This document shows positions 8,326 through 16,490 of a stretch of DNA of 62,745 nt, one piece after another. The position numbers and the translations under genes are program-made. The number at the start of each line of letters is the position of its first letter. Within the stretch, counting starts at the first letter, position 1. Origin of the DNA: Akkermansia sp. GTDB lineage: Bacteria; Verrucomicrobiota; Verrucomicrobiia; Verrucomicrobiales; Akkermansiaceae. The notes below the pieces were generated by a model. The model was not told the DNA's origin. It worked only from the letters and a program-made list of their open reading frames with translations, and did no database searches. The DNA is taken from positions 1 through 62,745 of the forward strand of contig JAUNRC010000006.1 of the NCBI GenBank assembly GCA_030535875.1, given 5' to 3'.

Positions 8326-8382
8326 CTCCTCTTGTCTTATGAACGATTGTATGCAGGTAATGGGATTCACTCAGAGAAGCGC

Positions 8383-8970
8383 TTAACCGCGGCTCAGATA
8401 GCCTGCCACCCCCTCGTGAGTGGGCTGCATGGCATCCGCCCCCTTGTGCCATCCCATGGGGCAAACTTCACCGAACTGCTCAAAGTGCTGCAAAGCATCC
8501 ACTATACGGATTGCCTCGTCAATCGAGCGTCCCAAAGGCATGTCATTCACCAGCATGTGACGAACTACACCTTCCTTGTCGATGAGGAACAAACCGCGAT
8601 AAGCAACTCGGTCACCCTCCTCGGCCAGAACATCGAACTTGGCTGAAATCTCTTTGTTAATGTCAGCAACCAAAGGATAAGTCACCCCCTGTATGCCGCC
8701 CTGCTCCTTAGGCGTATTGGCCCAGGCCCAGTGGCAGAACTCGCTGTCCGTCGAACATCCGACTACTGCGGTTTGGCGCTTCTCAAACTCCGGTAAGGCC
8801 GACTGAAATCCGATTAGCTCCGTCGGACATACGAAAGTAAAATCCTTCGGGTAGAAAAACAGTAGCACGTACTTATTGCCGAGGTATTGCTCCAGACTGA
8901 AGTCATTCTCGATAACTCCGTTGACTACTGCACTTGCTCTGAACTCAGGGGCTTTCTTTCCTACTAACAT
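8383..8970 (-). CDS. typical 2-Cys peroxiredoxin (AhpC/Prx1 type)
   Basis: The 195-residue peroxidase reduces hydrogen peroxide and organic hydroperoxides. The peroxidatic Cys48 lies in FTFVCPTE and the resolving Cys170 in GEVCPMGW. Conserved FLIDKEGVVRH and WANTPKEQGG support the Prx1/AhpC group. The C-terminal GVAGYLSRG resembles the tail helix seen in overoxidation-sensitive members (established for that group; here inferred). No ahpF reductase is nearby, so a thioredoxin-type donor is likely. Unlike most genes here it has a purine-rich Shine-Dalgarno-like AAAGGA upstream and a leader of about 55 bases. Confidence 0.94.
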   Translation of the reverse strand: MLVGKKAPEFRASAVVNGVIENDFSLEQYLGNKYVLLFFYPKDFTFVCPTELIGFQSALPEFEKRQTAVVGCSTDSEFCHWAWANTPKEQGGIQGVTYPLVADINKEISAKFDVLAEEGDRVAYRGLFLIDKEGVVRHMLVNDMPLGRSIDEAIRIVDALQHFEQFGEVCPMGWHKGADAMQPTHEGVAGYLSRG

Positions 8971-9030
8971 GGTACTTATTTTCCTTTATCGTTTTTCTGT
9001 TTGGGCACCTTGCCCTCACTTGCTGCGCAT

Positions 9031-9059
9031 TTTTTACCACAATTCCCATCACTTTGCAA
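9031..9059 (-). promoter_or_regulatory. promoter of the peroxiredoxin gene
   Basis: Minus strand: TTGCAA, 17 bp, extended TGG-TAAAAA. The flanking 9060-9110 is strongly A/T-rich. I see no OxyR-like palindrome that I would defend. Confidence 0.5.
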
Positions 9060-9112
9060 GACTTATTTTAGATTTTTTCTAAAAAAGTTAGCATTTTCTA
9101 ATTTGTTTTTAC

Positions 9113-9141
9113 TTGCAAGGATGAGAGAAATCATGTATAAA
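9113..9141 (+). promoter_or_regulatory. leaderless-type promoter of the DUF5009 gene
   Basis: TTGCAA at 9113, 17 bp, TATAAA at 9136-9141, 7 bases, ATG 9149. Confidence 0.7.
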
Positions 9142-9148
9142 CGTAAGT

Positions 9149-10225
9149 ATGTCAGCGAATAAAGATAGTAGATTGTGCTCGATAGACGCACTACGAGGCT
9201 GTGACATGTTACTCATCATCGGTCTGGGAAGTCTGCTCTGGCACGTAGGCGCAGCACACACCGGCAGCGACTTCGGAAGAACATTACAGCGACAGATGGG
9301 CCACGTCGCATGGGAAGGTCTGAGTGTGTACGACCTCATCTTCCCGCTGTTTGTTTACATTGCAGGCATATCGCAGAATTTCTCGCTGCGCAAAAGGCTC
9401 GATAACGGTAGTAACCGTCTGAGCATAGCACTGCACATGTGGCTACGGGCCGCCATCCTGATTGTACTGGGATGGATGGTAAACGGCCCCCTGACATGGG
9501 ATGCCAACATGCGCTTTGCCTCCGTACTGGGACTTATCGGACTATCCGGCGCGCTATCCGGTACATTGGTACTCCTCCTTCGCAGTTCCGGTAAACTGCT
9601 CAGCGCCGCCATCCTCCTGCTGGGCGGAATATGGGCGGCTCAATACTGGGGCGGGGAAATGACCCCGAGTGCCTGCGTAAATGCCCGCATCGACACCCTG
9701 CTCTGCCCGGGTAAACTTCACAACATCCACTACGATCCCGAAGGAGTTCTGTGTGTTATTTCAGCAACAGCTCTCTCGCTGCTGGGTTACCTGAGCGGCC
9801 GACAGTTCTCACATGCCCTCAGTCCGACAAAAAGATTGCTCCTGCTTGCCGGAGGGGGAGCATGCCTGATATTCATCGGCCAACTCTGCGGCCCCGTCAT
9901 TAAAAATATATGGACACCGGCCTTCGTTCTGGTCGCAGCCGGCACAGGAGCTCTTCTGCTCAGCGTACTCCACTTAGTGTGTGATATCATGCGCCTGCAA
10001 ACCTGGACCTACCCATTGCGAGTCGTCGGCGCGAATGCTCTTTTCGTATACCTCATCACCCACATAACGGCCTTCAACGAGCTCAATGAACGCCTGTTCG
10101 GCGGACTGCTGCGAGCCATACTTCCGCACGATTGGCTCAATATCGGGTACAGCCTCACCTTCCTGCTGCTGGCATGGTTGCTCTGCCTGTACCTGTACCG
10201 CCGCGACATCTACATTCGCGTGTGA
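9149..10225 (+). CDS. DUF5009 / HGSNAT-like polytopic membrane protein
   Basis: A 358-residue protein with about 9-10 hydrophobic segments. SIDALRGCDML at residues 10-20 and GLSVYDLIFPLFVYIAG around residue 65 are the hallmarks of the DUF5009/heparan-alpha-glucosaminide acetyltransferase-like family, thought to transfer acetyl groups across the membrane to sugars. In glycan-degrading bacteria such proteins often accompany glycosidases, but none is next to it here. Function is family-level only. Transcription probably begins at its ATG. Confidence 0.82.
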   Translation: MSANKDSRLCSIDALRGCDMLLIIGLGSLLWHVGAAHTGSDFGRTLQRQMGHVAWEGLSVYDLIFPLFVYIAGISQNFSLRKRLDNGSNRLSIALHMWLRAAILIVLGWMVNGPLTWDANMRFASVLGLIGLSGALSGTLVLLLRSSGKLLSAAILLLGGIWAAQYWGGEMTPSACVNARIDTLLCPGKLHNIHYDPEGVLCVISATALSLLGYLSGRQFSHALSPTKRLLLLAGGGACLIFIGQLCGPVIKNIWTPAFVLVAAGTGALLLSVLHLVCDIMRLQTWTYPLRVVGANALFVYLITHITAFNELNERLFGGLLRAILPHDWLNIGYSLTFLLLAWLLCLYLYRRDIYIRV

Positions 10226-10237
10226 CAGGAAGACGGC

Positions 10238-10266
10238 TTGACAGCTCGCCGGGCTCGCTATATGCT
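10238..10266 (+). promoter_or_regulatory. leaderless-type promoter of the ankyrin gene
   Basis: Consensus TTGACA at 10238, 17 bp, TATGCT at 10261-10266, 6 bases, ATG 10273. It starts 13 bases after the DUF5009 stop codon. Confidence 0.75.
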
Positions 10267-10272
10267 CAACTC

Positions 10273-10929
10273 ATGAACGACGAAGCATATCAGGTTGCCA
10301 CACCTCTCTTCCGAGCCATCGAAACCGGACAATCCGCTGAGGTTAAAGCCCTGCTGGCCGCAGGAGCCGACCCCAATGAATGCCACGGAGAAGATGAAGA
10401 CAGCGCCCTGCTCATCGCAGCCATTGAGGGGCGAGAGGAAATCGTCGCACACCTCATCGCAGCCGGGGCCGATGTCAACCTCGGAGATTCCCGCGGCTAC
10501 ACACCCCTTATGGGAGCAGTCTGTGCGCACTCCCTCAACATCGTACAACAACTGATAACCGCAGGAGCCGATGTTAACCGAATGTGTACCCGCAGTCAGG
10601 CAAGTGCTCTGCACGATGCCGCCACCGGCAATCACTACGATATAGCAGCAGCTCTTCTGGCCGCCGGAGCCCATGCCGATACCCATGAAAACATCGACGG
10701 CAATACGGCGTTGATGTGCGCCGTCCTTGCTCTATCGCCCTCCATTACAGAACTACTGTTGCAGGCCGGAGCAGACCCGAACAAGCGCAGCAGCCGTGGC
10801 GATACTGCAACGGAACTCATCGACAATGAGATTCCCTACCTGTGGGAACCCATCAAATCAGCTCGGGCAAAAAAAATCCAAACCCTGCTTCGGTCAGCAA
10901 CTCAAAGTTCCTCACCGGCCACAAGCTGA
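10273..10929 (+). CDS. ankyrin repeat protein
   Basis: The 218-residue cytosolic protein (no signal peptide) is almost wholly ankyrin repeats: at least five units end in the LL-AGAD-N consensus (for example LLAAGADPNE, LIAAGADVNL, LITAGADVNR, LLAAGAHADT, LLQAGADPNK). Ankyrin units mediate protein-protein contacts; the partner is unknown. The start is fixed by the leaderless-type promoter. Its last 28 bases overlap the 3' end of the convergent Cys-rich gene, so the two transcripts must be antisense to each other there. Confidence 0.88.
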   Translation: MNDEAYQVATPLFRAIETGQSAEVKALLAAGADPNECHGEDEDSALLIAAIEGREEIVAHLIAAGADVNLGDSRGYTPLMGAVCAHSLNIVQQLITAGADVNRMCTRSQASALHDAATGNHYDIAAALLAAGAHADTHENIDGNTALMCAVLALSPSITELLLQAGADPNKRSSRGDTATELIDNEIPYLWEPIKSARAKKIQTLLRSATQSSSPATS

Positions 10930-11228
10930 GCAGCCACGCGCACACACTGCTGACAAGCCACACGCGGAGTGCCGCCTTTCAAATCACAGCATTTCCACGC
11001 TCCATTGGACGCGACAAAAGCAGCCTTTATCTCCTCTGCGCGCTCAGGTGCAACTTGTACAGCACCATAAAGAGCACCACACATCCCCTCGGGAGCACGA
11101 CCACCGCCACAACTCTTCATCTCTTCAAGCAAGTCCTCCCGACCGAATGCCGCGCAAACGGTCTGAGCACAGTTATACATGAAAGGAGGTTCGCGGAATG
11201 TTGACAAGGCTTTTTCTGCTGCATTCAT
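10902..11228 (-). CDS. C_GCAxxG_C_C-like cysteine-rich redox protein
   Basis: The 108-residue protein carries patterned cysteines: NCAQTVC near the N-terminus, SCGGGRAPEGMCGALYGA in the middle, then WKCCDLKG and CQQCV. This resembles the C_GCAxxG_C_C family of putative redox or metal proteins, though the first motif is varied. I chose ATG 11228 because a candidate upstream GTG start overlaps the -10 hexamer. It is convergent with, and overlaps, the ankyrin gene by 28 bases. No signal peptide is seen, so it is probably cytosolic. Confidence 0.72.
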   Translation of the reverse strand: MNAAEKALSTFREPPFMYNCAQTVCAAFGREDLLEEMKSCGGGRAPEGMCGALYGAVQVAPERAEEIKAAFVASNGAWKCCDLKGGTPRVACQQCVRVAAQLVAGEEL

Positions 11229-11239
11229 ATCTGCCGTAA

Positions 11240-11268
11240 AGTTTACCACACAGACCTCTGCAAGTCAA
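11240..11268 (-). promoter_or_regulatory. promoter of the Cys-rich protein gene
   Basis: Minus strand: TTGACT, 17 bp, extended TGG-TAAACT, then 11 bases to ATG 11228. The -35 lies in the last codons of the transporter gene. Confidence 0.65.
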
Positions 11269-12167
11269 CCCCGACGAGCATTCTCTCTCGCCGCCAGCGA
11301 TAATTGAATCGCGTTGGCCATATTGTGACAGAACACATAGAAAACCGGACCGATATATGCCAACGGAGTGGCATAACTCTGCCCGGCAATATAAAGCGTG
11401 AGAATCGTGTTCTTCTGCCCCAGTGCCTGCGAACACTCCCTCTTCAACTCAGGATAGCCCAAACGATACCCCGCTACAAATCCCACAGCACATACAACCA
11501 CGGCACCCAGTGCCATCGGCAACATATCCCACACGGTATAATCCATCTGCAATATGCGGTGCGTACCAATAGCCGACACGATTATCAGATTGAAGTTCCA
11601 GATACCGAGCGAGACATCTTTCAGGCGTGGGGTCCATTGGCGACAGGCGGGGTACAATTTCCGCAATGTAATGGCAAGCACAGCCGGTATGCCCAGCACA
11701 AGTCCTATCTGACGAGCCACCATCAACATCAATTCCGTATAGCTCAAAGAATCAGATTGTACGATACAAGGCAACACAAAAGGAGTAAGCACCGCAAAGA
11801 CCAACTGACTGAGCACCATAGCCGTGGTGATAAATCCCACATTTCCCCTCAACAGGTTCACTATAATAGGCGCAGCCGAGGCAATCGGAGCGGCACCGCA
11901 ATAGTACACCGATTCCGCCAGCACATTCATCCCCATGCTCCGGGCTGCCAACCATGCCAGCACCCACACCGCCTGCAGCGCAAGCAATACCCACACATGC
12001 ATGAGCCGAGGCCGCAACTGCGACACATCCAAGCCGAGAAAGGTAATGGTCAACATCACCGTAATGCCAAACGGCAATAACCAACCGAACTCATGAACCT
12101 CCGCATGCAGCAAACCTCCCACGAGGAAGGAGAGCACCATCAGAAAGCTGCGCAACTGCTGCTTCAT
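11265..12167 (-). CDS. bile acid:sodium symporter (BASS) family-like transporter
   Basis: A 300-residue inner-membrane protein with about 9-10 predicted helices. The C-terminal GQKNTILTLYIAGQSYATPLAYIGPVFYVFCHNMANA resembles the BASS/arsenical-resistance transporter fold, and PIASAAPIIVNLLRGN fits the conserved crossover region of that family. The natural substrate in bacteria is often a small organic anion or pantoate-like acid and cannot be inferred. It starts 17 bases after the HD-phosphodiesterase stop, so the two share a transcript. Confidence 0.75.
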   Translation of the reverse strand: MKQQLRSFLMVLSFLVGGLLHAEVHEFGWLLPFGITVMLTITFLGLDVSQLRPRLMHVWVLLALQAVWVLAWLAARSMGMNVLAESVYYCGAAPIASAAPIIVNLLRGNVGFITTAMVLSQLVFAVLTPFVLPCIVQSDSLSYTELMLMVARQIGLVLGIPAVLAITLRKLYPACRQWTPRLKDVSLGIWNFNLIIVSAIGTHRILQMDYTVWDMLPMALGAVVVCAVGFVAGYRLGYPELKRECSQALGQKNTILTLYIAGQSYATPLAYIGPVFYVFCHNMANAIQLSLAARENARRG

Positions 12168-12184
12168 GGCTATTTCAGCTCTTC

Positions 12185-13768
12185 TTACTTATCAGCAGCC
12201 TTATCCTCAGCGCTGCGCTTCTCTGCCAGCAGGCTCGCTGCATCCGCCGCCTGCTGTTTGGGATATGCAATTCTGTTATGATTCATGGTGCGCAGAGTAT
12301 TGAAGAAAGACTCCTTCATGCAGGCAATCTCACCCAGAGTCAACCCGCTGTCCTGCAAATGACCATCCAGGATTCGCCCTTTGAAAATCCCTTCAATCAT
12401 GTTGCGGATATCTTCCTCCGTCGGGTGCTGCAAGGAACGAGTGGCACTCTCCACGGCATCCGCCATGCTCACAATGCCCGACTCCCTGCTCTGAGGTATA
12501 GGTCCGGGGTAAGTGAAGATGGACTTATCCACCTCATCGGGACAAGTATCCGCCAGCCCCTCATCAAACTTCTTTCGGGCCTCTTCATAATGATCCAAAG
12601 CCTTGCGATAGAAGAAATAAGCCGTTGTCACACCATGGTGCTCACGAATGACATCAATAATCCGCGGATTGAGCTTCATACTGCGTGCCATCTGCACCCC
12701 CTCCGTCACATGACCGGTAATGATTCGGGCACTGGCCTCAGGAGTGAGCTCCGCATGGGGGGTCATTGTCTGGTCGACGATATTCTCCGAGAAATACTGC
12801 GGATTTTTCACCTTACCGATATCATGGTACAGGCCACACACGCCGGCCCGGGTCACATCCGCCCCTATAGCCTCGGCCGCTGCCTCGGCCAAGCGCTGAA
12901 CGTAAAGACTGTGGTGGAACGTACCGGGTGCCGTAATCTGCAACTTCTTGAGCAAAGGATGGTTCATATCCGCCCATTCCAACCATGTAATATGGGTCGA
13001 TATGCGGAAAAGACTCTCCAGCATCGGCATAAGTCCATTCACAATAACAGCCAGCAGGAAGTTCACACCGAAGGCCATCAGCACAATCGTCACCAATTGC
13101 GAGGCTCCCACTCCATGCAGGAACGGAGATTCCGCCCCCTTATGCAGCGAGGCCAGAGCCAGCGTCACCCCCAGCACCACGGCCCCGGTCTTGAACCCGG
13201 CATACAATATCTGCTGGCGCTTGCGCAAATGACCGCATATCCCGGCGGACATCACGCCGGTCAGCAGACTGATGAGGACATAATCAGCCAGAAACTGAGC
13301 CGAGTACGTCACCGGGAACAGCACGACACCGAACAAAGTACAGCACAATGCCATATATACCCCCATCGAACGGTTTATCAGCACCGCTGCCACAGCCGGT
13401 GCCAACATATACGGCAACACCAACAGCTTTTGCCACAACTCCACCCCGGGCAGCGCCGGCCACACAGAGTTTACCAGATAGATGGTAAACATCTGCGACA
13501 AAATCGCCAGCATACACAGGAAAGCACGCCCTTGCGTCAGCTCCCCGCGCCGATGTCCCAGACTATAATAAAACGTCACGGCAAGCGCGCAGAACAGCAC
13601 CCACACCATACGATAAACACTCTGAATGGGGCTGTCCGTCACGCTGTACACCAGCACACACATAAAAGCCACCCCCACAGCCATCAGCATAAGCAACCGC
13701 TGCGACACTCCGCCCCGAGGCGAGCCGTCCGTCGAACGACGGAAGATTGATGAAAACAAACTTGCCAT
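12185..13768 (-). CDS. PgpH-like membrane HD-domain phosphodiesterase
   Basis: The 527-residue protein has a membrane half (about 7 helices, residues 25-245) and a cytosolic HD domain. PGTFHHSL followed by GLYHDIGKVKNP and EHHGVT, plus DAVESATRSLQHPT, are typical of the 7TM-HD proteins whose characterised members (PgpH) hydrolyse cyclic di-AMP. The long N-terminal extracytoplasmic domain of PgpH is absent, so this is a short form. ATG 13768 is preferred because an upstream GTG lies within the promoter. It is the first gene of an operon with the BASS transporter. Confidence 0.85.
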   Translation of the reverse strand: MASLFSSIFRRSTDGSPRGGVSQRLLMLMAVGVAFMCVLVYSVTDSPIQSVYRMVWVLFCALAVTFYYSLGHRRGELTQGRAFLCMLAILSQMFTIYLVNSVWPALPGVELWQKLLVLPYMLAPAVAAVLINRSMGVYMALCCTLFGVVLFPVTYSAQFLADYVLISLLTGVMSAGICGHLRKRQQILYAGFKTGAVVLGVTLALASLHKGAESPFLHGVGASQLVTIVLMAFGVNFLLAVIVNGLMPMLESLFRISTHITWLEWADMNHPLLKKLQITAPGTFHHSLYVQRLAEAAAEAIGADVTRAGVCGLYHDIGKVKNPQYFSENIVDQTMTPHAELTPEASARIITGHVTEGVQMARSMKLNPRIIDVIREHHGVTTAYFFYRKALDHYEEARKKFDEGLADTCPDEVDKSIFTYPGPIPQSRESGIVSMADAVESATRSLQHPTEEDIRNMIEGIFKGRILDGHLQDSGLTLGEIACMKESFFNTLRTMNHNRIAYPKQQAADAASLLAEKRSAEDKAADK

Positions 13769-13787
13769 ATTCTCTTTATCGGCCGCT

Positions 13788-13816
13788 ATTATACGCACTC
13801 AGAGAATGCTTGTCAA
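13788..13816 (-). promoter_or_regulatory. consensus promoter of the HD phosphodiesterase operon
   Basis: Minus strand: TTGACA, 17 bp, TATAAT, a full consensus match. About 13 leader bases precede ATG 13768. Confidence 0.85.
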
Positions 13817-13860
13817 GGGGGCATTTCACCCCCGCAGCCGCCGCAAGGCGCGACCGACAC

Positions 13861-13889
13861 TTGACAGAGCCGACTATTTCCCTTAATAT
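13861..13889 (+). promoter_or_regulatory. promoter of khpA-priA
   Basis: TTGACA at 13861, 17 bp, TAATAT at 13884-13889; leader of about 19 bases to ATG 13915. Divergent from the HD-phosphodiesterase promoter. Confidence 0.75.
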
Positions 13890-13914
13890 ATCACTGTAGA
13901 TTGTCCCTTTTCCC

Positions 13915-14196
13915 ATGCAACAGATTACAGAATCCATCGGCAAATACCTTCTGGCAGTTGTCAGCCCACTCATCAAGCACCCGGACAAAGCCCAACTTCG
14001 GGTTGCCGGCAATCAAGAAGGCGACATGATGCGATTTCGTCTTGTTCTGGAGCCGGGAGATATCCCCCTCATCATCGGTCGCAACGGCATGACAGCCTCG
14101 GCCATTCGCTCACTGGCCAAGGCTGCAGGAGATAAAGCCGGCGTTAAAGTCGTCGTTCACATTCTCTCCCGCGAAGAACTCGAAGAAGAAAGCTGA
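13915..14196 (+). CDS. khpA: KH-domain RNA-binding protein KhpA
   Basis: A 93-residue single KH domain protein. The RNA-contacting GxxG loop is GRNG in LIIGRNGMTASAIRSL, and the flanking helix-strand pattern (RFRLVLEPGDIPLIIG) matches the KhpA/YlqC family. In Gram-positives KhpA pairs with KhpB as an RNA chaperone affecting cell size; its role in this lineage is not known. It is followed after 14 bases by priA. Length is typical, slightly long at the N-terminus. Confidence 0.88.
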   Translation: MQQITESIGKYLLAVVSPLIKHPDKAQLRVAGNQEGDMMRFRLVLEPGDIPLIIGRNGMTASAIRSLAKAAGDKAGVKVVVHILSREELEEES

Positions 14197-14210
14197 CCCC
14201 CCTCCGGCCC

Positions 14211-16463
14211 ATGCAACAGGCCCTCTTTCACCATGAGAACAACCGCCCGGCCGCTCGGGTACTGGTGGATGGGCTCAATGACATGGTACTCGACTACGCC
14301 ATCCCTGATAACATGCAGGGAGTCGTGCGCGGGAGCCGTGTGGAAGTTCCGCTGCGCCATCGCTGCACCACCGGCACCGTTATCAATCTGGTCGAGCCGG
14401 ATGCCGAGTGGAGCCACCGCCTGAAACCACTCACCCGACTGATAGACGACACCCCGGCGGTCAGCGCCGTACTCATGGACCTCGCGGAGTGGGCAGCCCG
14501 GTACTATGCCGTTCCGGTCGAGCAGATGATTCGCTGTATCGTCCCCGAGCCGGTACGCCGAGAACGCCACGAAGAAAAGACCCGCAAGGTGGCCGTTCTC
14601 CTTCAATGGCCGGATGATGACACGCTCAACAAGCTCAACGCCCGAGCCCCCCGTCAGGCCGCCATCCTCCGCTACCTTCACAACGGCGAAAGCAAGCGCG
14701 AAGCGCTGGCCGATTTGGGCGGCACAGCCGCCCTGCCCGCCTGCCGCTCACTCGAGAACAAAGGCTACATCCGCCTGGAAGAAGAAGTCGTACACCGTGA
14801 CCCCGCAGGAAAAGAAGAGTTCGCTCCATCCTGCCCGCTGGAACTTAACGAAGAACAGGCTGCCGCCCTGAAAGAAATCATCTCAGCTTGCGACACCCCC
14901 GACAGCAAGCCCATACTCCTGCAAGGCGTAACGGGCTCGGGAAAAACCGAGGTCTACCTGCAAGCTGCCGCCCATGTCATGAAAAGCGGACGCGGGGTAC
15001 TCATTCTGGTGCCGGAAATCTCCCTCACGCCGCAAACCATGGCACGCTTCAAAAGCCGCTTTGCCGATACAGCGGGAGCCGTAGCCATTCTTCACAGCGC
15101 GATGAGTGACGGCGAGCGCTTTGATGAGTGGCATGCCATCCATCGCGGGCAGGCCCGCATCGCCATCGGCCCCCGCTCCGCCCTCTTTGCCCCCGTTCAG
15201 AACCTCGGGCTCATCATCGTCGACGAGGAGCACGACTCCTCTTACAAGCAGGAGAACTCTCCCCGCTACCACGGCCGTGACCTCGCCGTCCTTCGCGCCC
15301 GCATGGAAGGCGCAACCATTGTACTGGGCTCCGCCACCCCCTCACTGGAAAGTCTGCACAATGTCAACAGCGGAAAATATAACATGCTGCGCCTCGACCA
15401 CCGCGCTGACGGGCAACGCCTGCCCCTGACCCGCGTGCTGGATATGCGCAGCGAACCCAAGGACAAGCGTTATCTGGGCATTTTATCGGAGCGCCTGCGC
15501 ATGGCCATTGAAAATCGCCTGAACAAAGGCGAGCAAACCATCCTCCTGCTCAACCGGCGAGGCTTCGCCCGAGCGCTGCAATGCCCGGATTGCGGGCATG
15601 TTGTCACTTGCGAACATTGTGCCCTACCGCTCACCTACCATGCAACAGAGAACCGCCTCATCTGCCACCTGTGCGGATTCCGCGCCGTCGTTCCCCGCCG
15701 CTGTCCCGAATGCCGCGAAAACAACATTCTTCTGGAAGGCTACGGCACCCAAAAGGTGGAACGAGTGCTGAACAACTGTTTTCCGAAAGCCCGACTTCAG
15801 CGGGTCGATGCCGATGTGGCATCCCGTAAAAACGCTCTGCGTGACATTCTGGCGGACTTCCGCGCACACCGCATCGACATTCTGCTCGGCACGCAGATGA
15901 TATCCAAAGGACTGGACTTCCCGGGAGTGACTCTCGTCGGCGTACTCAATGCCGACTTGGGTCTGTGCATACCCGACCCCCGCGCGGCTGAGCGCACCTT
16001 CCAACTGCTCACACAAGTGGCAGGTCGTGCCGGGCGCGGCGATATTGACGGTGAGGTTATCATTCAAACCTACACCCCGCACGCAGCAGCCATTCAATAT
16101 GCGCGCCGACACGACACGGACGGCTTTGCCGAAAATGAACTGGGACTTCGACAACAATTCGCCTTCCCTCCCTTCCGCCACCTCTCCGTTCTCACAGCTC
16201 GCTCTACAAACGAGGAGCTGGCCGACTTCTCCCTGCGCACACTTCACAAGCGCCTGCTCAAAGTCCTTCCGCAAGGGGTGGAAATAACAGACCCCGCCCC
16301 GGCCGCCATAGCCAAGGCACATGGTCAGTTCCGCTTCCAATGCACCATCAACTCCCTGAGTGCCCGAAGCGTGGCCGATATCGTCTCGCATGAAATATCC
16401 CGCCTCAATGTTGGTGAAGATATCACCATCACCCTCGATATCGATGCCTACAACTTCATGTGA
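14211..16463 (+). CDS. priA: primosomal protein N' (replication restart helicase)
   Basis: PriA recognises stalled forks and starts replisome reloading. The 750-residue product has the 3'-end-binding N-terminal domain (ARVLVDGL, VVRGSRVEVPLR), Walker A GVTGSGKT at 239-246, DEEH box at 338-341, the zinc-binding Cys cluster (CPDCGHVVTCEHC, CHLCG, CPEC) and helicase motifs through QVAGRAGRGD. Length and order match the family. Downstream of khpA in the same operon. No Shine-Dalgarno is seen at ATG 14211, so a nearby internal start cannot be excluded. Confidence 0.95.
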   Translation: MQQALFHHENNRPAARVLVDGLNDMVLDYAIPDNMQGVVRGSRVEVPLRHRCTTGTVINLVEPDAEWSHRLKPLTRLIDDTPAVSAVLMDLAEWAARYYAVPVEQMIRCIVPEPVRRERHEEKTRKVAVLLQWPDDDTLNKLNARAPRQAAILRYLHNGESKREALADLGGTAALPACRSLENKGYIRLEEEVVHRDPAGKEEFAPSCPLELNEEQAAALKEIISACDTPDSKPILLQGVTGSGKTEVYLQAAAHVMKSGRGVLILVPEISLTPQTMARFKSRFADTAGAVAILHSAMSDGERFDEWHAIHRGQARIAIGPRSALFAPVQNLGLIIVDEEHDSSYKQENSPRYHGRDLAVLRARMEGATIVLGSATPSLESLHNVNSGKYNMLRLDHRADGQRLPLTRVLDMRSEPKDKRYLGILSERLRMAIENRLNKGEQTILLLNRRGFARALQCPDCGHVVTCEHCALPLTYHATENRLICHLCGFRAVVPRRCPECRENNILLEGYGTQKVERVLNNCFPKARLQRVDADVASRKNALRDILADFRAHRIDILLGTQMISKGLDFPGVTLVGVLNADLGLCIPDPRAAERTFQLLTQVAGRAGRGDIDGEVIIQTYTPHAAAIQYARRHDTDGFAENELGLRQQFAFPPFRHLSVLTARSTNEELADFSLRTLHKRLLKVLPQGVEITDPAPAAIAKAHGQFRFQCTINSLSARSVADIVSHEISRLNVGEDITITLDIDAYNFM

Positions 16464-16490
16464 GCCCGACCACGCTCATAACCGGCGGAC

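Noticed and set aside
12278..13750. A 490-residue plus-strand open frame over the HD phosphodiesterase
   Set aside because: Its translation is rich in His, Gln and Arg with no domain, typical of an antisense shadow of a GC-rich gene; the minus strand carries clear HD motifs.
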